Assembly (NCBI GenBank): GCA_019873645.1
Contig: JAIOAX010000001.1
Span: 62,001 to 126,000 of the forward strand
Source: Chloroflexota bacterium
Lineage (GTDB): Bacteria > Chloroflexota > Anaerolineae > B4-G1 > SLSP01
Length of the DNA: 64,000 bases
Reading direction: 5' to 3'
The notes under the pieces were generated by a model. The model ran no database searches and was not told the DNA's origin. It worked only from the letters and a program-made list of their open reading frames with translations. Shown here piece after piece: positions 53,753 through 62,984 of this stretch (position 1 is the stretch's first letter; the number at the start of each line of letters is the position of its first letter). The translations under genes and the position numbers were made by a program.

Positions 53753-54431
53753 GTTTATACCCTACCCCTCTTACCGTCACAATACGCTGTGGATGTTGGG
53801 GATCGGTCTCCAGTTTCTCGCGCAGCCAACGGATGTGGACATAGACGACTTGCGGCTCGCCGACATATTCCGCACCCCAGACGCGACTGAGCAGCTCATC
53901 CACAGACAGCACCCGCCCGGCTTCTCGCGCCAGCACGGCCAACAAATCGAACTCGCGCGGGGCCAGCTCTACCGGTCGTCCCGCGACGGTCACGGTATGC
54001 GCCGCCGGGTCAATCACCATATCGCCGACGACGAGCGGCCCGAACTCCGGCGGTTTTGTCGCAACGCTGCCGGCCCGGCGCAACACCGCCTTGATATGCG
54101 CCAGCAGCACATCGAAGTCAAAAGGTTTGGTGATATAGTCATCCGCACCCAATTCCAAACCGAGTACCTCATCCAACTCGCGGCGGCGGGCCGTGAGGAA
54201 GATCACCGGCACGTTGAGTTGTTGGCGTAGCGCGCGCAGCGCATCCAGGCCATCCATCCCCGGCAGGCCGATATCGAGCAGTACCAAATCCGGCGGATCA
54301 AGGCGCACTTTTGCCAGCGCGTCCTCGGCCGTCCCCGCCGTCTCAGCGCGAAAGCCGGCCTGTTCCAGGTTAAACGCCAGACTGCGGCGCAGCAGCGCAT
54401 CATCGTCTACAATAAGGATGTGTTTTGCCAT
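53742..54431 (-). CDS. OmpR-family response regulator
   Basis: A 229-residue protein. Receiver domain: DDD acidic pocket (HILIVDDDALLRRS), phosphoacceptor Asp in PDLVLLDIGLPGMDG (about residue 52), Thr in VIFLTAR, Lys in YITKPFDFDVLLAH. The C-terminal winged helix begins after a linker (about 125): LAPREFDLLAVLAREAGRVLSVDELLSRVWG and VVYVHIRWLREKL. The ATG at 54431 follows aggagag by about 6 nt; the frame is open further upstream but without homology. Its partner kinase follows at 53586. Confidence 0.93.
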   Translation of the reverse strand: MAKHILIVDDDALLRRSLAFNLEQAGFRAETAGTAEDALAKVRLDPPDLVLLDIGLPGMDGLDALRALRQQLNVPVIFLTARRRELDEVLGLELGADDYITKPFDFDVLLAHIKAVLRRAGSVATKPPEFGPLVVGDMVIDPAAHTVTVAGRPVELAPREFDLLAVLAREAGRVLSVDELLSRVWGAEYVGEPQVVYVHIRWLREKLETDPQHPQRIVTVRGVGYKLVE

Positions 54432-54463
54432 AAGGCTCTCCTGAGTATCAGCCTCGCGTTCTT

Positions 54464-55402
54464 TTACGGGCACGCCTGCCACCAGGCGTCCAGGTCGCGC
54501 TGTTTGAGAATGGCACTGAACTGCATCGCCTGCGCCTGCGGGCAGACGGTGGTCAAAAACTCGTTGACGTTCAGCATATCGGTATACTCGGCGGCGAAAA
54601 CGGGCTTGCCGGCAGCGATGAATGGCGTCAGATCGGCGCACCACCCCTGGGCGAAGCAATCCTCCGTCAGTGCCCAATCGAAATGCGGCAGCAGGTCGGC
54701 CACCTGCTCGGAGTCATTCTTCAGGCCGATGGAAAGGCCGCGTGCGTGCGCCTCATTCGCCAGCCAGAGGTTGTAGGCAAGCTGATCTTGATAGGTGAGC
54801 GGGAAACCGGTGATGTTGGTGTAACCCTCTATATTATCCGGTTCGATGCCGTCGAAGCCTTTGTCGCGGCACTGGTCAAGGCGGGCGCGCATAATGGGAG
54901 CGAGCAGGTCAATCCGGCGGATGTCGAGCCACCTCTCGCCGGGCCAGCCCTCGTAAGCTGCACCGAGCGTCTCCGGGGGGAATTGCGCTGCGTCGGGCCG
55001 CCACTCCTCCCACGAGCCGACGCTGACGTAGCAAAAGACAATGCGTCCTTGTGCATGCAACGTCGTCACCACGGCGGCATCGTTCTCGAACAGGTCAATG
55101 TCGTACACGTCCACGTCGAACGATGTATCCACGGGCGTCTCCCCCAACTGCCATTGCCAGGTTGCGCCGACCGGCGGCTGTCGCCATGTCACAGGCGTTC
55201 CGCTCATGCTCTCGATGAGCGGGAGGTAGACGGCGACGGTCGGTGTGATCGCAACGCCGGCCGCCTCATCTGCATCAAATGGAGCAAGGGTGCAAGCTGT
55301 GAAGAGCAAGCCCGCCAGGGCGATGATCCAATACACAGAAATTTTTCTGGTATTCTTCTTTGTACGTTCAGCACCTCTGCAGTGCAAGACCAAATTCACC
55401 AT
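54464..55402 (-). CDS. GH114-like (endo-polygalactosaminidase type) lipoprotein
   Basis: About 312 residues. Signal (YWIIALAGLLFTAC) with lipobox FTAC; then the motif VAVYLPLIES, shared in form with two other secreted proteins of this window. The catalytic domain shows the GH114 pattern: WQWQLGETPVDTSFDVDVYDIDLFE, GRIVFCYVSVGSWEEWRPD, WLDIRRIDLLAPIMRARLDQCRDKGFDGIEPDNIEGY, with the likely acidic residues in IEPDN. The start is uncertain (GTG 55408 or ATG 55402, no clear RBS). It is upstream of the two-component genes and in the same direction. Confidence 0.8.
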   Translation of the reverse strand: MVNLVLHCRGAERTKKNTRKISVYWIIALAGLLFTACTLAPFDADEAAGVAITPTVAVYLPLIESMSGTPVTWRQPPVGATWQWQLGETPVDTSFDVDVYDIDLFENDAAVVTTLHAQGRIVFCYVSVGSWEEWRPDAAQFPPETLGAAYEGWPGERWLDIRRIDLLAPIMRARLDQCRDKGFDGIEPDNIEGYTNITGFPLTYQDQLAYNLWLANEAHARGLSIGLKNDSEQVADLLPHFDWALTEDCFAQGWCADLTPFIAAGKPVFAAEYTDMLNVNEFLTTVCPQAQAMQFSAILKQRDLDAWWQACP

Positions 55403-55727
55403 TGTCACGCCACCGCCTGAGATTGTAGCACAGAACGAAGGGAAAGGGAAATCTACCGATTCCGCAAATTTTTTGTGGATTCCTCCGTGTCAAACGAAAA
55501 GATAATGTTAGCACAAGGCCATCATTCAACGGAATGAAAATGCTACCCAATGGCCTTCCGCGCAAATGCAGTCGTAGCTCGCCCAGATACGGCGTAGTGC
55601 CAGGTCAACATCCGCCTTATAGCTGCCTTCACGTTCACGGCTGCGGGGGCGACGTAGCAACGTTCCCCCTGGCCGGAGAATCAGGTTCTTACGATGCCGC
55701 CCCGTTACCGCTTACACCGGTGAATGC

Positions 55728-55775
55728 GCCGGCGCGGGGAATCCCACGGGCCAGGTTATACCACCATCGTGTTCG
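55728..55775 (+). pseudogene. Duplicate 5' fragment of aroC
   Basis: About 48 bp (gccggcgcggggaatcccac ... accaccatcgtgttcg) match aroC 56555-56603 with few differences, including the codons of the AGAGESHGPGYTTIV motif, but with one G missing. The surrounding 55403-55871 region otherwise holds no gene I can support. This looks like a remnant of a partial duplication. Confidence 0.7.
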
Positions 55776-55871
55776 AGAAGAGGCGGGTAGACCAAGACGC
55801 CAACCCGGTTTGTTGACGTCATTCCATATCTGTGGTATACCTGAGATACCCAAGGAAGAGCGAGGTTAGCT

Positions 55872-56261
55872 ATGACAACTGAAATAGATTCACCTGTGTC
55901 ACAGCGTCAAGTGCAGACTGTGGTGCGCGATGCAAGTGTGCCATATCAAACAGACACACCAGTCATGGCACAGATGACGGCTGAAGGGTTGTTGCTTTCT
56001 TACCCAATGCTCAAGGATTGGGAAGAAATCGAAGTCATCGCCGAGACGCGCCGTATCATTATTCAGCCAAAAGCGGCCGCATCTTCTGAACGTCAGCAGG
56101 TATTGCAAACCTTAGCTGCCTGTGGTTTTTTGCCTGCCGAAGAATCATTACCGGCAGACTATACTCCCTTATCCACGGCTGAGAAAATGGAGTTGGCGCG
56201 AGCTTTTAGTGTTGGCAAGCCGTTATCTATGATCATCATGGAAGAATGTGAAGGGCGATGA
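55872..56261 (+). CDS. Putative antitoxin of a PIN system
   Basis: A 129-residue protein. The middle (PVMAQMTAEGLLLSYPMLKDWEEIEVIAETRRIIIQPK) has an AbrB/swapped-hairpin-like strand pattern, and the C-terminal half (LPADYTPLSTAEKMELARAFSVGKPLSMIIMEE) is the kind of tail that clamps a PIN toxin. The stop codon overlaps the start of a PIN gene by 4 bp. The antitoxin role is inferred from this coupling. Weak RBS (gaggt). Confidence 0.65.
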   Translation: MTTEIDSPVSQRQVQTVVRDASVPYQTDTPVMAQMTAEGLLLSYPMLKDWEEIEVIAETRRIIIQPKAAASSERQQVLQTLAACGFLPAEESLPADYTPLSTAEKMELARAFSVGKPLSMIIMEECEGR

Positions 56262-56518
56262 TCACTTACTATCTGGACTCCAGCGCGGCCGTCAAATTGT
56301 ACGTAGCAGAAATCGGCAGTGCCTGGTTGCGCGACCTGCTGTTGACGGAGCCACAAAACCCGTATGATGCGATACATCTCGCAACCGGATTGTTCGCCAA
56401 TCGGCAAGTGCTTGCCCGACAATTACCGCCGGTGGTCTTTCTCTGCGCCGACGAGCGTTTGCTTGCCGCCGCAGCCGTGGAAGGCCTGGCAGTAGATAAT
56501 CCCAACGACCACCCCTGA
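56258..56518 (+). CDS. PIN-domain toxin with internal deletion
   Basis: 86 residues; PIN toxins of this type are usually 130-150. The N-terminus MITYYLDSSAAVKLYVAEIGSAWLRDLL is canonical (first catalytic Asp) and so is the C-terminal YDAIHLATGLFANRQ ... PPVVFLCADERLLAAAAVEG, but only four residues (TEPQN) link them. About 50-60 residues that carry the second conserved acid appear to be deleted in frame, so nuclease activity is doubtful while the reading frame is kept. It overlaps its putative antitoxin by 4 bp and ends 3 bp before aroC. Confidence 0.7.
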   Translation: MITYYLDSSAAVKLYVAEIGSAWLRDLLLTEPQNPYDAIHLATGLFANRQVLARQLPPVVFLCADERLLAAAAVEGLAVDNPNDHP

Positions 56519-56521
56519 TTT

Positions 56522-57793
56522 ATGGAAATCCTCGGCGGCCCCCTCTTTGCGGTAGCCGGCGCGGGGGAATCCCACGGGCCGGGCTATACCACCATCGTGT
56601 TCGGCTGTCCACCCGGCCTGTGGCTGACGCGGACCGACATCCAGCGGCATCTGGATCGCCGCCGCCCCGGCAGCAACATCCACGGCACGCCACGCAGCGA
56701 AGCTGACAAGGTTGTACTGCTTTCCGGCTTATACACAGATGATCTGGATGCCTTGCTTGCCGGCCCGGAGGTGCGCACCGTTGCCGACGGTGTGGAAAGC
56801 GTCACGTGCACTTACGAGGCCGGCTATACCACCGGCGAACCTATCGCCGCCGTGGTGCTCTCCACTGCCAAACGCTCTGGCGATTACAGCCAGTTCGTCG
56901 GGCCGCAAGGCGCGGTGCGCCCCGGCCACGCTGATCTGGTGAAGTACCATCAGGCGCGCGGCTTCAACGACCCGCGCGGCGGCGGACGGGCCAGCTATCG
57001 CGCCACCGTCTCCGACGTGATCGGCGGCTCGGTCGCACGGCTGTACCTGGAGCGGCACTTTGGGACGGTCTTCCTCTCGTCACTGGTGCAGGTGGGGCCG
57101 CTCAAAGCCTCCGTGACCCTGGCGGAAACCGTCGAGCCGTTGGTCTCGCAACACACGCAGACGCAGCCCGTCCCCGCCGAGACATTGCGCCAGCTTGAAA
57201 CAACCCTCGCGACTGCCGAACTCCCCACGCTCGACGCCGACTTCGCGCGCGAGGCTGCTGCGCTGATCGAGTCCGTGCGCGCAGACGGCGACTCCATCGG
57301 GGCCATGGTGGAAGTCGTCGCGGTCAACGTCCCGGCATTGGCCGGCGCGCCGCTCTACGAAAGCCTCAAATTGCGGCTGCTGGGCGCGCTCGGCGGGCTG
57401 CACGCGGCGCAGGGCGTCGAAATCGGCTCCGGCTTTGGCGTCGTCACGCGGCGCGGCAGCGCGAACAACGATCCCATCCGCACGACCGGCTATCAGAGCA
57501 ATCACCACGGCGGGCTGCTCGGCGGGATCACCACGGGGATGCCACTGGTGTGCCGCGTCGCCTTCAAACCGACGGCCTCGATTCAGAAGCCGCAGCTTTC
57601 GGTGCGTCAGAACCTCGAAGAAATTGACTTTGCGCTCAAGAAAGGCCGCCATGACCCGTGCGTCGGCGTGCGTGCGGGGGTGACGCTGGAATCGAGAATG
57701 GCGATTGAGCTGCTGAACGCGGTGTTGGTGGAACAGAGCCGTCAGCCGTCAGTGGACAGCTTTCAGCTTTTTGGTAGAGCAGATTCTGGATGA
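56522..57793 (+). CDS. aroC: Chorismate synthase
   Basis: A 423-residue enzyme that removes phosphate from 5-enolpyruvylshikimate-3-phosphate to give chorismate, with reduced FMN. Signatures: AGAGESHGPGYTTIVFG, the RRPGSN-GTPRSEAD block, GRASYRATVSDVIGGSVAR, GFGVVTRRGSANNDPIR and the C-terminal KKGRHDPCVGVRAG. The family is typically about 360-400 residues; the extra C-terminal tail (SRQPSVDSFQLFGRADSG) is read from a gccgtcagccgtcag/agctttcagctttt repeat, so the native end seems to have been replaced. First gene of the aroC, aroKB, aroQ-aminotransferase unit. Confidence 0.95.
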   Translation: MEILGGPLFAVAGAGESHGPGYTTIVFGCPPGLWLTRTDIQRHLDRRRPGSNIHGTPRSEADKVVLLSGLYTDDLDALLAGPEVRTVADGVESVTCTYEAGYTTGEPIAAVVLSTAKRSGDYSQFVGPQGAVRPGHADLVKYHQARGFNDPRGGGRASYRATVSDVIGGSVARLYLERHFGTVFLSSLVQVGPLKASVTLAETVEPLVSQHTQTQPVPAETLRQLETTLATAELPTLDADFAREAAALIESVRADGDSIGAMVEVVAVNVPALAGAPLYESLKLRLLGALGGLHAAQGVEIGSGFGVVTRRGSANNDPIRTTGYQSNHHGGLLGGITTGMPLVCRVAFKPTASIQKPQLSVRQNLEEIDFALKKGRHDPCVGVRAGVTLESRMAIELLNAVLVEQSRQPSVDSFQLFGRADSG

Positions 57794-57798
57794 AAATT

Positions 57799-57940
57799 CC
57801 ACCACGAATCTACGCTCATCCTGATCTCGATTCATGCAGATTCGTGGCTTATTACCAAGAATAAAAATATGTCAATGAACTAACGGGTTTTAATCTATTT
57901 TTAAAATCCGTTTCATCCGTCAAAGCTGTTGATATGTTCA
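57799..57940. repeat. ccacgaatc repeat plus aatccgtt repeat
   Basis: accacgaatctacgctcat ... gcagattcgtggc (57799-57847) is a relative of 52063-52133; aaaatccgtttcatccg (57903-57919) is a relative of 12166-12182. They fill the aroC-aroKB gap. Confidence 0.7.
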
Positions 57941-57947
57941 AAGGAGC

Positions 57948-59768
57948 GTGAAGATTTTAAATCTTATCCTTACCGGTTTTATGGGAACGGGCAAGACTAC
58001 CGTCGGGCGTGAAACGGCCCGACGGTTGGGGCGCGCGTTTGTGGATATGGATGACCTCATCGTAGCGCGGGCGGGTAAGCCGATTCCGCGCATCTTTGCG
58101 GAGGATGGTGAGGTGATGTTCCGCGCCATCGAGGCGGCAGTGTGCGCCGAGCTGAGCGCGCAAGACGGCCTGGTGATTGCGACGGGCGGGGGCGCGCTGG
58201 TGAATCCGGAGAACCGGCGGATGATGCTGTACGGCGCGGCTGGGGCGCGGTCCGAGACCGGCCCCAACCCTGCCTGCCATATCGTGATTTGCCTGGATGC
58301 CACGCCTGACGAGATTCTGCGGCGTGTAGGCGCCGGCAACGAGCGTCCTTTGCTTAACGTCGCCGATCCGCGCGCGGAGGTGGCGCGCTTGCTGGCGGCC
58401 CGCCGGGACGCCTACGCCGCCATCCCCTGGCATATTGAGACAAGCAGGCGCAGTATAGAAGACGTGGTCGCGCAGGTGTTGGCGCTGGCGGAGACGATCA
58501 CGTTGCCGGTGCGATATCCGGGAGGAGAATATCCGATCCACATCGGACGTGGATTGCTGGAACATCTGGGCGGAGCGCTGCGCGCGGCGGGCGTGCGCGC
58601 GGGGACGGCGGTGGCGATTGTCACCAATCCCGTTGTGGCAGCGGCTGGCGCAGTCGGGAACCGGCCCGAGCGGAGGGAATGTGCAAGGGGAACGCGGTCG
58701 GAGACCGCCCCCGGCCATATAGAAGATCGGCCCGACCAAGGCTACGCGGGACGGGTGGAGGCGGTGTTACGCGAGGCGGGTTACCGGCCTTTCGTCTGCA
58801 CGATTCCCGACGGTGAGCAGTACAAAACGCTGGACACGGTGCGCGCGCTGTACGAGCAGTTCCTGACGGGGCGGCTTGATCGCAGCGGTGTGGTGTTGGC
58901 GCTCGGCGGCGGTGTGACCGGCGACATTGCCGGCTTTGCCGCAGCGACCTTTATGCGTGGCGTGCGCTTCGTGCAAGTCCCCACGACTCTGCTGGCGATG
59001 ACCGACGCCAGTGTAGGCGGCAAAACGGGCGTGGACCTGCCGCAGGGCAAGAACCTCGTCGGCGCGTTCAAACAGCCGGAGCTGGTGTTGATTGACCTGG
59101 ATGTGCTCGACACACTTCCTGAAGCCGAGTTCCGTTCCGGGATGGCGGAGTTGCTCAAGCACGGCATCATCGGCGCGCCGGAGTTGCTAGGGGGAATGGC
59201 GAACAGGCGAATCAGCGAATCAGCGAATCAGCAAGTCAGCAAATCGGTGAATCACGAATTACGAATCACGAATCTCCAATCCCTAATCCCTAATCCCCAA
59301 TCCCTAGTTACCGATTACCGATTACCGATTACCGCTTTGGCCCGGTCTTTGCAGGTAAAAATTGCCGTTGTGGAGGCGGATCCGTTTGAGCAAGGACGGC
59401 GGGCGGTGTTGAATCTGGGACATACGACGGCGCATGGGTTGGAACAGATGAGCAACTTTACCATGCGTCATGGGGAAGCGGTGAGCATCGGCATGGTCGT
59501 AGCGGCGCGGATCGCGGAGACACTGGGCCGCGCGGAAGCGGGGTTGGCGGCCTATATCGCCGAAGTTTTGGCGGCGTGGGGATTGCCGGTGACCTGCCCA
59601 CCCTATCCGGTGGAGGCCATCTGGCAAGCGATGACACACGACAAGAAAAAGCAAGGCAAAGGTTTACGTTGGGTTCTTCCGCGCGCCATCGGCGACGTGA
59701 TGATTGCCGATGATGTGCCGGAAGACCTGGTGAAGCGAATTCTGGTAGAGATGGGGGCGGAAAAATGA
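57948..59768 (+). CDS. aroKB: Shikimate kinase-3-dehydroquinate synthase fusion
   Basis: A 606-residue bifunctional protein. Shikimate kinase (about 1-178): P-loop [31 protein letters not shown] and the GGGAL substrate loop. Dehydroquinate synthase (about 185-606): [49 protein letters not shown], metal ligands Glu in [12 protein letters not shown], His in [16 protein letters not shown] and His in [11 protein letters not shown]. Two in-frame low-complexity insertions: about 236-265 ([18 protein letters not shown]) and about 417-464 ([12 protein letters not shown] ... [13 protein letters not shown]), plus a short GARSETG insert in the kinase. Start: GTG at 57948 directly behind aaggag (only 1 nt spacing), or a non-standard ATT at 57954. 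AroK-AroB fusions are known in other bacteria; the insertions are not. Confidence 0.93.
   Translation: MKILNLILTGFMGTGKTTVGRETARRLGRAFVDMDDLIVARAGKPIPRIFAEDGEVMFRAIEAAVCAELSAQDGLVIATGGGALVNPENRRMMLYGAAGARSETGPNPACHIVICLDATPDEILRRVGAGNERPLLNVADPRAEVARLLAARRDAYAAIPWHIETSRRSIEDVVAQVLALAETITLPVRYPGGEYPIHIGRGLLEHLGGALRAAGVRAGTAVAIVTNPVVAAAGAVGNRPERRECARGTRSETAPGHIEDRPDQGYAGRVEAVLREAGYRPFVCTIPDGEQYKTLDTVRALYEQFLTGRLDRSGVVLALGGGVTGDIAGFAAATFMRGVRFVQVPTTLLAMTDASVGGKTGVDLPQGKNLVGAFKQPELVLIDLDVLDTLPEAEFRSGMAELLKHGIIGAPELLGGMANRRISESANQQVSKSVNHELRITNLQSLIPNPQSLVTDYRLPITALARSLQVKIAVVEADPFEQGRRAVLNLGHTTAHGLEQMSNFTMRHGEAVSIGMVVAARIAETLGRAEAGLAAYIAEVLAAWGLPVTCPPYPVEAIWQAMTHDKKKQGKGLRWVLPRAIGDVMIADDVPEDLVKRILVEMGAEK
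59195..59334 (+). repeat. In-frame low-complexity cassette in aroB
   Basis: Order: gaatcagc units, cacgaattacgaatcacgaat, ccaatccctaatccctaatcc, then taccgattaccgattaccg. About 47 codons without a stop, between helices of the C-terminal domain (after APELL, before [15 protein letters not shown]). Confidence 0.92.
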
Positions 59769-61585
59769 GGCAAGAGGCAAGAGGCAAGGGGCAAGAATCG
59801 GCGAATGAGCGAATCGGCGAATCGGTGAATGAGCGAATGGGCGAATCAGCGAGTCAGCGAATGGGCGAATCGGCGAATCAACCAATCCCCAATCCCCAAT
59901 CCCCAATTACCAATTACCAATCCCCAATCCCCAAAATCCTCGTGCTGCACGGGCCGAATTTGAATCTGTTGGGGCGGCGTGAACCGGAGGTGTATGGGCG
60001 GGTGACGCTGGACGAAATCAATGCGGCGTTGCGACGGGCGGCGGAGGGGCGCGCCGAGCTGCGTATCCTGCAATCCAACAGCGAGGGCGTGTTGATAGAT
60101 GCCCTGCACGCGGCGATGGACTGGGCCGACGGTGTGCTCATCAATCCCGGCGGCTATACCCATACCAGCGTCGCGCTGCGGGATGCGATTGCGGGGACGG
60201 GACTGCCCACCGTCGAAGTCCACCTTTCCAACATTCACGCCCGTGAGGAATTCCGCCATACTTCGTTGCTCGCGCCGGTCTGTGTGGGACAGATTTGCGG
60301 CTTCGGCTGGCGGAGCTATGTGTTGGGGTTAGAGGCGTTGTTAGGACGAATCAGCGAATCAGCGAATCGGCGAATCAGCGAATCGGCGAATCACCAAAAT
60401 CCAAAATCCAAAATCCAAAATCCAGAATCTGCCAGGCGCTTGCGCAACTTGCCCCCATATCCGTTCGCGCGCTGGGAAGGCGTCGTCAATGAGGTCAAAC
60501 GACAGGGTCAAGACATCATCCGCCTGGACATCGGCAACCCGGATTTGCCGCCGGCCGATGCCGTGATCGAAGCGCTGTACGCCTCGGCTAAACGTCCCGA
60601 TGTACACGGCTACTCCGGCTATCGCGGCCTACCTGAGTTCCGCCGCGCGCTTGCCGAATATTACGCCCGTCGCTTTAATGTCACGCTCGATCCCGATAAA
60701 CACATCGTCCCCCTGCTCGGCTCCAAAGAAGGCATTGTCAACATGGCGCTGGCATGGCTGGATGCGGGCGACCTGGCCCTCATTCCCGATCCCGGCTACG
60801 CGCCTTACGCCGCCGGCGCACGGCTGGCCGGCGCGGACTTCGTGACGTTCCCCTTGCTGGCGGAAAACGGCTTTCTGCCCGATCTCGACGCCATCCCGGC
60901 AGAAGTGGCCGACCGTGCGAAGTTGCTATGGCTCAACTATCCCAATAATCCCACCGGTGCCGTCGCCGACCTGGATTTCCTGGCGCGGGCCGTGGACTTC
61001 GCCCGCCGCCATAACCTGCTGCTGTGCTACGACAATCCCTACTGTGACCAGACCTACGACGACTATGTCGCGCCGAGCATCTTGCAAGTGGAGGGCGCAT
61101 TGGATGTGGCGGTAGAATTCAATTCGCTCTCTAAGACGTTTAACATGGCCGGCTGGCGCATGGGGATGGCCGTAGGCAATCCGGTCGCGCTGGCGGCGCT
61201 GGCGCAGGTGAAGTCGAATCTGGATTCTGGATTGTTTCAGCCACTCCAAGAGGCCGCCGTTGTCGCCATAACCCAGACGCCGCCGGCGTGGTTTGCCGCG
61301 CGCAATGCCCTCTACCGCGAGCGCTTCGACATCCTGGTCGCAGGCTTACAGGCGTTGGGCATCACGGCGCGGCGTCCACAAGCGACGCTCTATCTCTGGG
61401 CGGCGATTCCGGCGGGATGGGCATCCTCCGAGGCATTCGCGCGGGCAGTGATGGAGCGGACCGGCGTGGTCTTCGCTCCCGGCTCGTTCTTCGGGCCGGC
61501 GGGCGAGGGGTACGTGCGTATTTCGGTGACGGCGTCTACGGAGCAGATACGGGAAGCAATGAAAAGATTGCAGATCGGGTTGTAA
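59765..61585 (+). CDS. aroQ: 3-Dehydroquinate dehydratase (type II)-aminotransferase fusion
   Basis: A 606-residue open frame starting with ATG inside the aroKB stop (ATGA overlap). Residues 1-57 are translated repeat ([18 protein letters not shown] ... NPQSPIT). Type II dehydroquinase follows at 58-192: [21 protein letters not shown] (catalytic Tyr), [52 protein letters not shown] second repeat linker (about 194-224: [25 protein letters not shown]) leads to a class I aminotransferase (225-606) with [24 protein letters not shown] and PLP-lysine motif [15 protein letters not shown], closest in style to LL-diaminopimelate/aspartate-type enzymes. Both halves look intact. Whether one polypeptide or internal starts are used is not decided. 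Confidence 0.88.
   Translation: MRQEARGKGQESANERIGESVNERMGESASQRMGESANQPIPNPQSPITNYQSPIPKILVLHGPNLNLLGRREPEVYGRVTLDEINAALRRAAEGRAELRILQSNSEGVLIDALHAAMDWADGVLINPGGYTHTSVALRDAIAGTGLPTVEVHLSNIHAREEFRHTSLLAPVCVGQICGFGWRSYVLGLEALLGRISESANRRISESANHQNPKSKIQNPESARRLRNLPPYPFARWEGVVNEVKRQGQDIIRLDIGNPDLPPADAVIEALYASAKRPDVHGYSGYRGLPEFRRALAEYYARRFNVTLDPDKHIVPLLGSKEGIVNMALAWLDAGDLALIPDPGYAPYAAGARLAGADFVTFPLLAENGFLPDLDAIPAEVADRAKLLWLNYPNNPTGAVADLDFLARAVDFARRHNLLLCYDNPYCDQTYDDYVAPSILQVEGALDVAVEFNSLSKTFNMAGWRMGMAVGNPVALAALAQVKSNLDSGLFQPLQEAAVVAITQTPPAWFAARNALYRERFDILVAGLQALGITARRPQATLYLWAAIPAGWASSEAFARAVMERTGVVFAPGSFFGPAGEGYVRISVTASTEQIREAMKRLQIGL
59769..59932 (+). repeat. Low-complexity leader cassette of aroQ
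   Basis: aggcaagaggcaaggggcaag units, then gaatcggcgaatgagc units, then ccaatccccaatccccaattacc units, immediately upstream of the true AroQ start region. The same ggcaag type of unit is seen in inverse form at 14985-15076. Confidence 0.92.
60347..60432 (+). repeat. In-frame cassette joining AroQ and aminotransferase
   Basis: gaatcagc and gaatcggc units followed by ccaaaatccaaaatccaaaatccagaatc. It links the last helix of AroQ (LGLEALLG) to the aminotransferase ([16 protein letters not shown]) without a stop codon. Confidence 0.92.
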
Positions 61586-61667
61586 GTCTGACTATCGTGA
61601 GCCGCCACCGTCCACAGCTACCGGTCGGGTTTGAGCAGCACTGTGGGCGCACACAGGCTTTAATACC

Positions 61668-62942
61668 CTATACTTGCACCAAATGGTAGTTCTTCTTCCC
61701 TTTGCGTAAGACGATAAACTGCCCTTCAAGTGTGTCCGCCAGGGTTATGATGCGATCTACACTTGTGATCTGGATGTTGTTGACATAGACGCCGCCGCTT
61801 TCGATCAGCCGGCGCGCCTCGCCTTTGGATTTGGTCAGTCCGACGGCGACCAGCATATCCACGAGGGGCATCCCCGGCCCCTCGATGGCGGCTTTGGCAA
61901 TCTGACTGGAGGGCACATCGCTGAAGATTTCGCGGATGGCCTCGGCGCTCAGACCGGCGATCTCGCCGCCGAACAGCACTTGCGACGCTTGTTCGGCCTG
62001 CGCCAACGCCGTCTCGCCGTGCACCATCGCCGTCATCGTGCGCGCCAACGTGCGCTGCGCCTCGCGGTGCTCCGGCTGCGTCGCGACTTTGTGCGCCAGT
62101 ACGGCGATCTCCTCCTGCGTCATCCAGGTGAAGTGCTTGAGGTCGTCAATCACGTCGGCATCGTCGCGGTTGAGCCAGTATTGGTAAAAGCGATAGGGTG
62201 AGGTGCGTTTGGCATCCAGGAAGATCGTCCCGTGTACCGACTTGCCGAGCTTGGAGCCATCGGCATTGGTGAGGAGCGGGTAGACCAACCCGTAGGCGCG
62301 GATATTGCGCACGCGGCGGATCAAATCCACGCCGGCGGTGATGTTGCCCCATTGATCACTGCCACCCGATTGCATGGTGCAGCCGTAACGCTCGTAGAGT
62401 TGCAGGAAGTCGTAGGCCTGCAACAGCATGTAGCTGAACTCGGTGTAGGAAATGCCTTCCTCGCGCTCCAGACGTGATTTGACCGAGTCCTTCGTGATCA
62501 TATAGTTCACGCTGAAGTGCTTGCCCACATCGCGCAGGAAGTCCATCATCGAAATCCGGCACAGCCAATCGGCGTTGTTGACCAGGCGCGCCGGATTGCT
62601 TTTGACCTCGAAATCCAGAAAGCGCGCCAGTTGCGGCTTGATGGCCTCGACGTTGGCCTCCACCTGCTCACGACTCAGCAGTTGACGCTCATTCGATTTG
62701 CCGCTCGGATCGCCGATCAGGCCGGTACCGCCGCCGGCCAACGCAATCGGCGAGTGGCCGAAACGCTGCATCCGCGCCAGTCCCATCAACGTCAACAGGT
62801 TGCCGATTTGCAGGCTATCGGAAGTGGGATCGAAGCCGATGTAGACCGTTACTTTCTCCTTCGCCAGCACCTCCGGCGTCCCCTCTGTGAAGCTGTGCAC
62901 CAGCCCACGCCATTGAAATTCATCGAATACGTTGGTGATCAT
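61668..62942 (-). CDS. tyrS: Tyrosyl-tRNA synthetase
   Basis: A 424-residue class I synthetase. [19 protein letters not shown] is the HIGH-region (here QIGN, a variant close to the HIGN form of some bacterial enzymes), then [20 protein letters not shown], the tyrosine-site [30 protein letters not shown] and the KMSKS-type loop [12 protein letters not shown]. The C-terminal S4 RNA-binding domain is [30 protein letters not shown] (about 355-395). RBS gaggag lies 6-7 nt upstream of ATG 62942; a GTG two codons earlier is less likely. No T-box leader is visible upstream. Confidence 0.94.
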   Translation of the reverse strand: MITNVFDEFQWRGLVHSFTEGTPEVLAKEKVTVYIGFDPTSDSLQIGNLLTLMGLARMQRFGHSPIALAGGGTGLIGDPSGKSNERQLLSREQVEANVEAIKPQLARFLDFEVKSNPARLVNNADWLCRISMMDFLRDVGKHFSVNYMITKDSVKSRLEREEGISYTEFSYMLLQAYDFLQLYERYGCTMQSGGSDQWGNITAGVDLIRRVRNIRAYGLVYPLLTNADGSKLGKSVHGTIFLDAKRTSPYRFYQYWLNRDDADVIDDLKHFTWMTQEEIAVLAHKVATQPEHREAQRTLARTMTAMVHGETALAQAEQASQVLFGGEIAGLSAEAIREIFSDVPSSQIAKAAIEGPGMPLVDMLVAVGLTKSKGEARRLIESGGVYVNNIQITSVDRIITLADTLEGQFIVLRKGKKNYHLVQV

Positions 62943-62984
62943 GCGCACTCCTCAAATGCCGGCCAAAATGCCGGATATTGAACG

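Noticed and set aside
59765-59932. aroQ leader as a secretion signal or transit peptide
   Set aside because: The translated leader is polar and repetitive ([10 protein letters not shown] type), with no hydrophobic core, and equals the intergenic repeats at DNA level.
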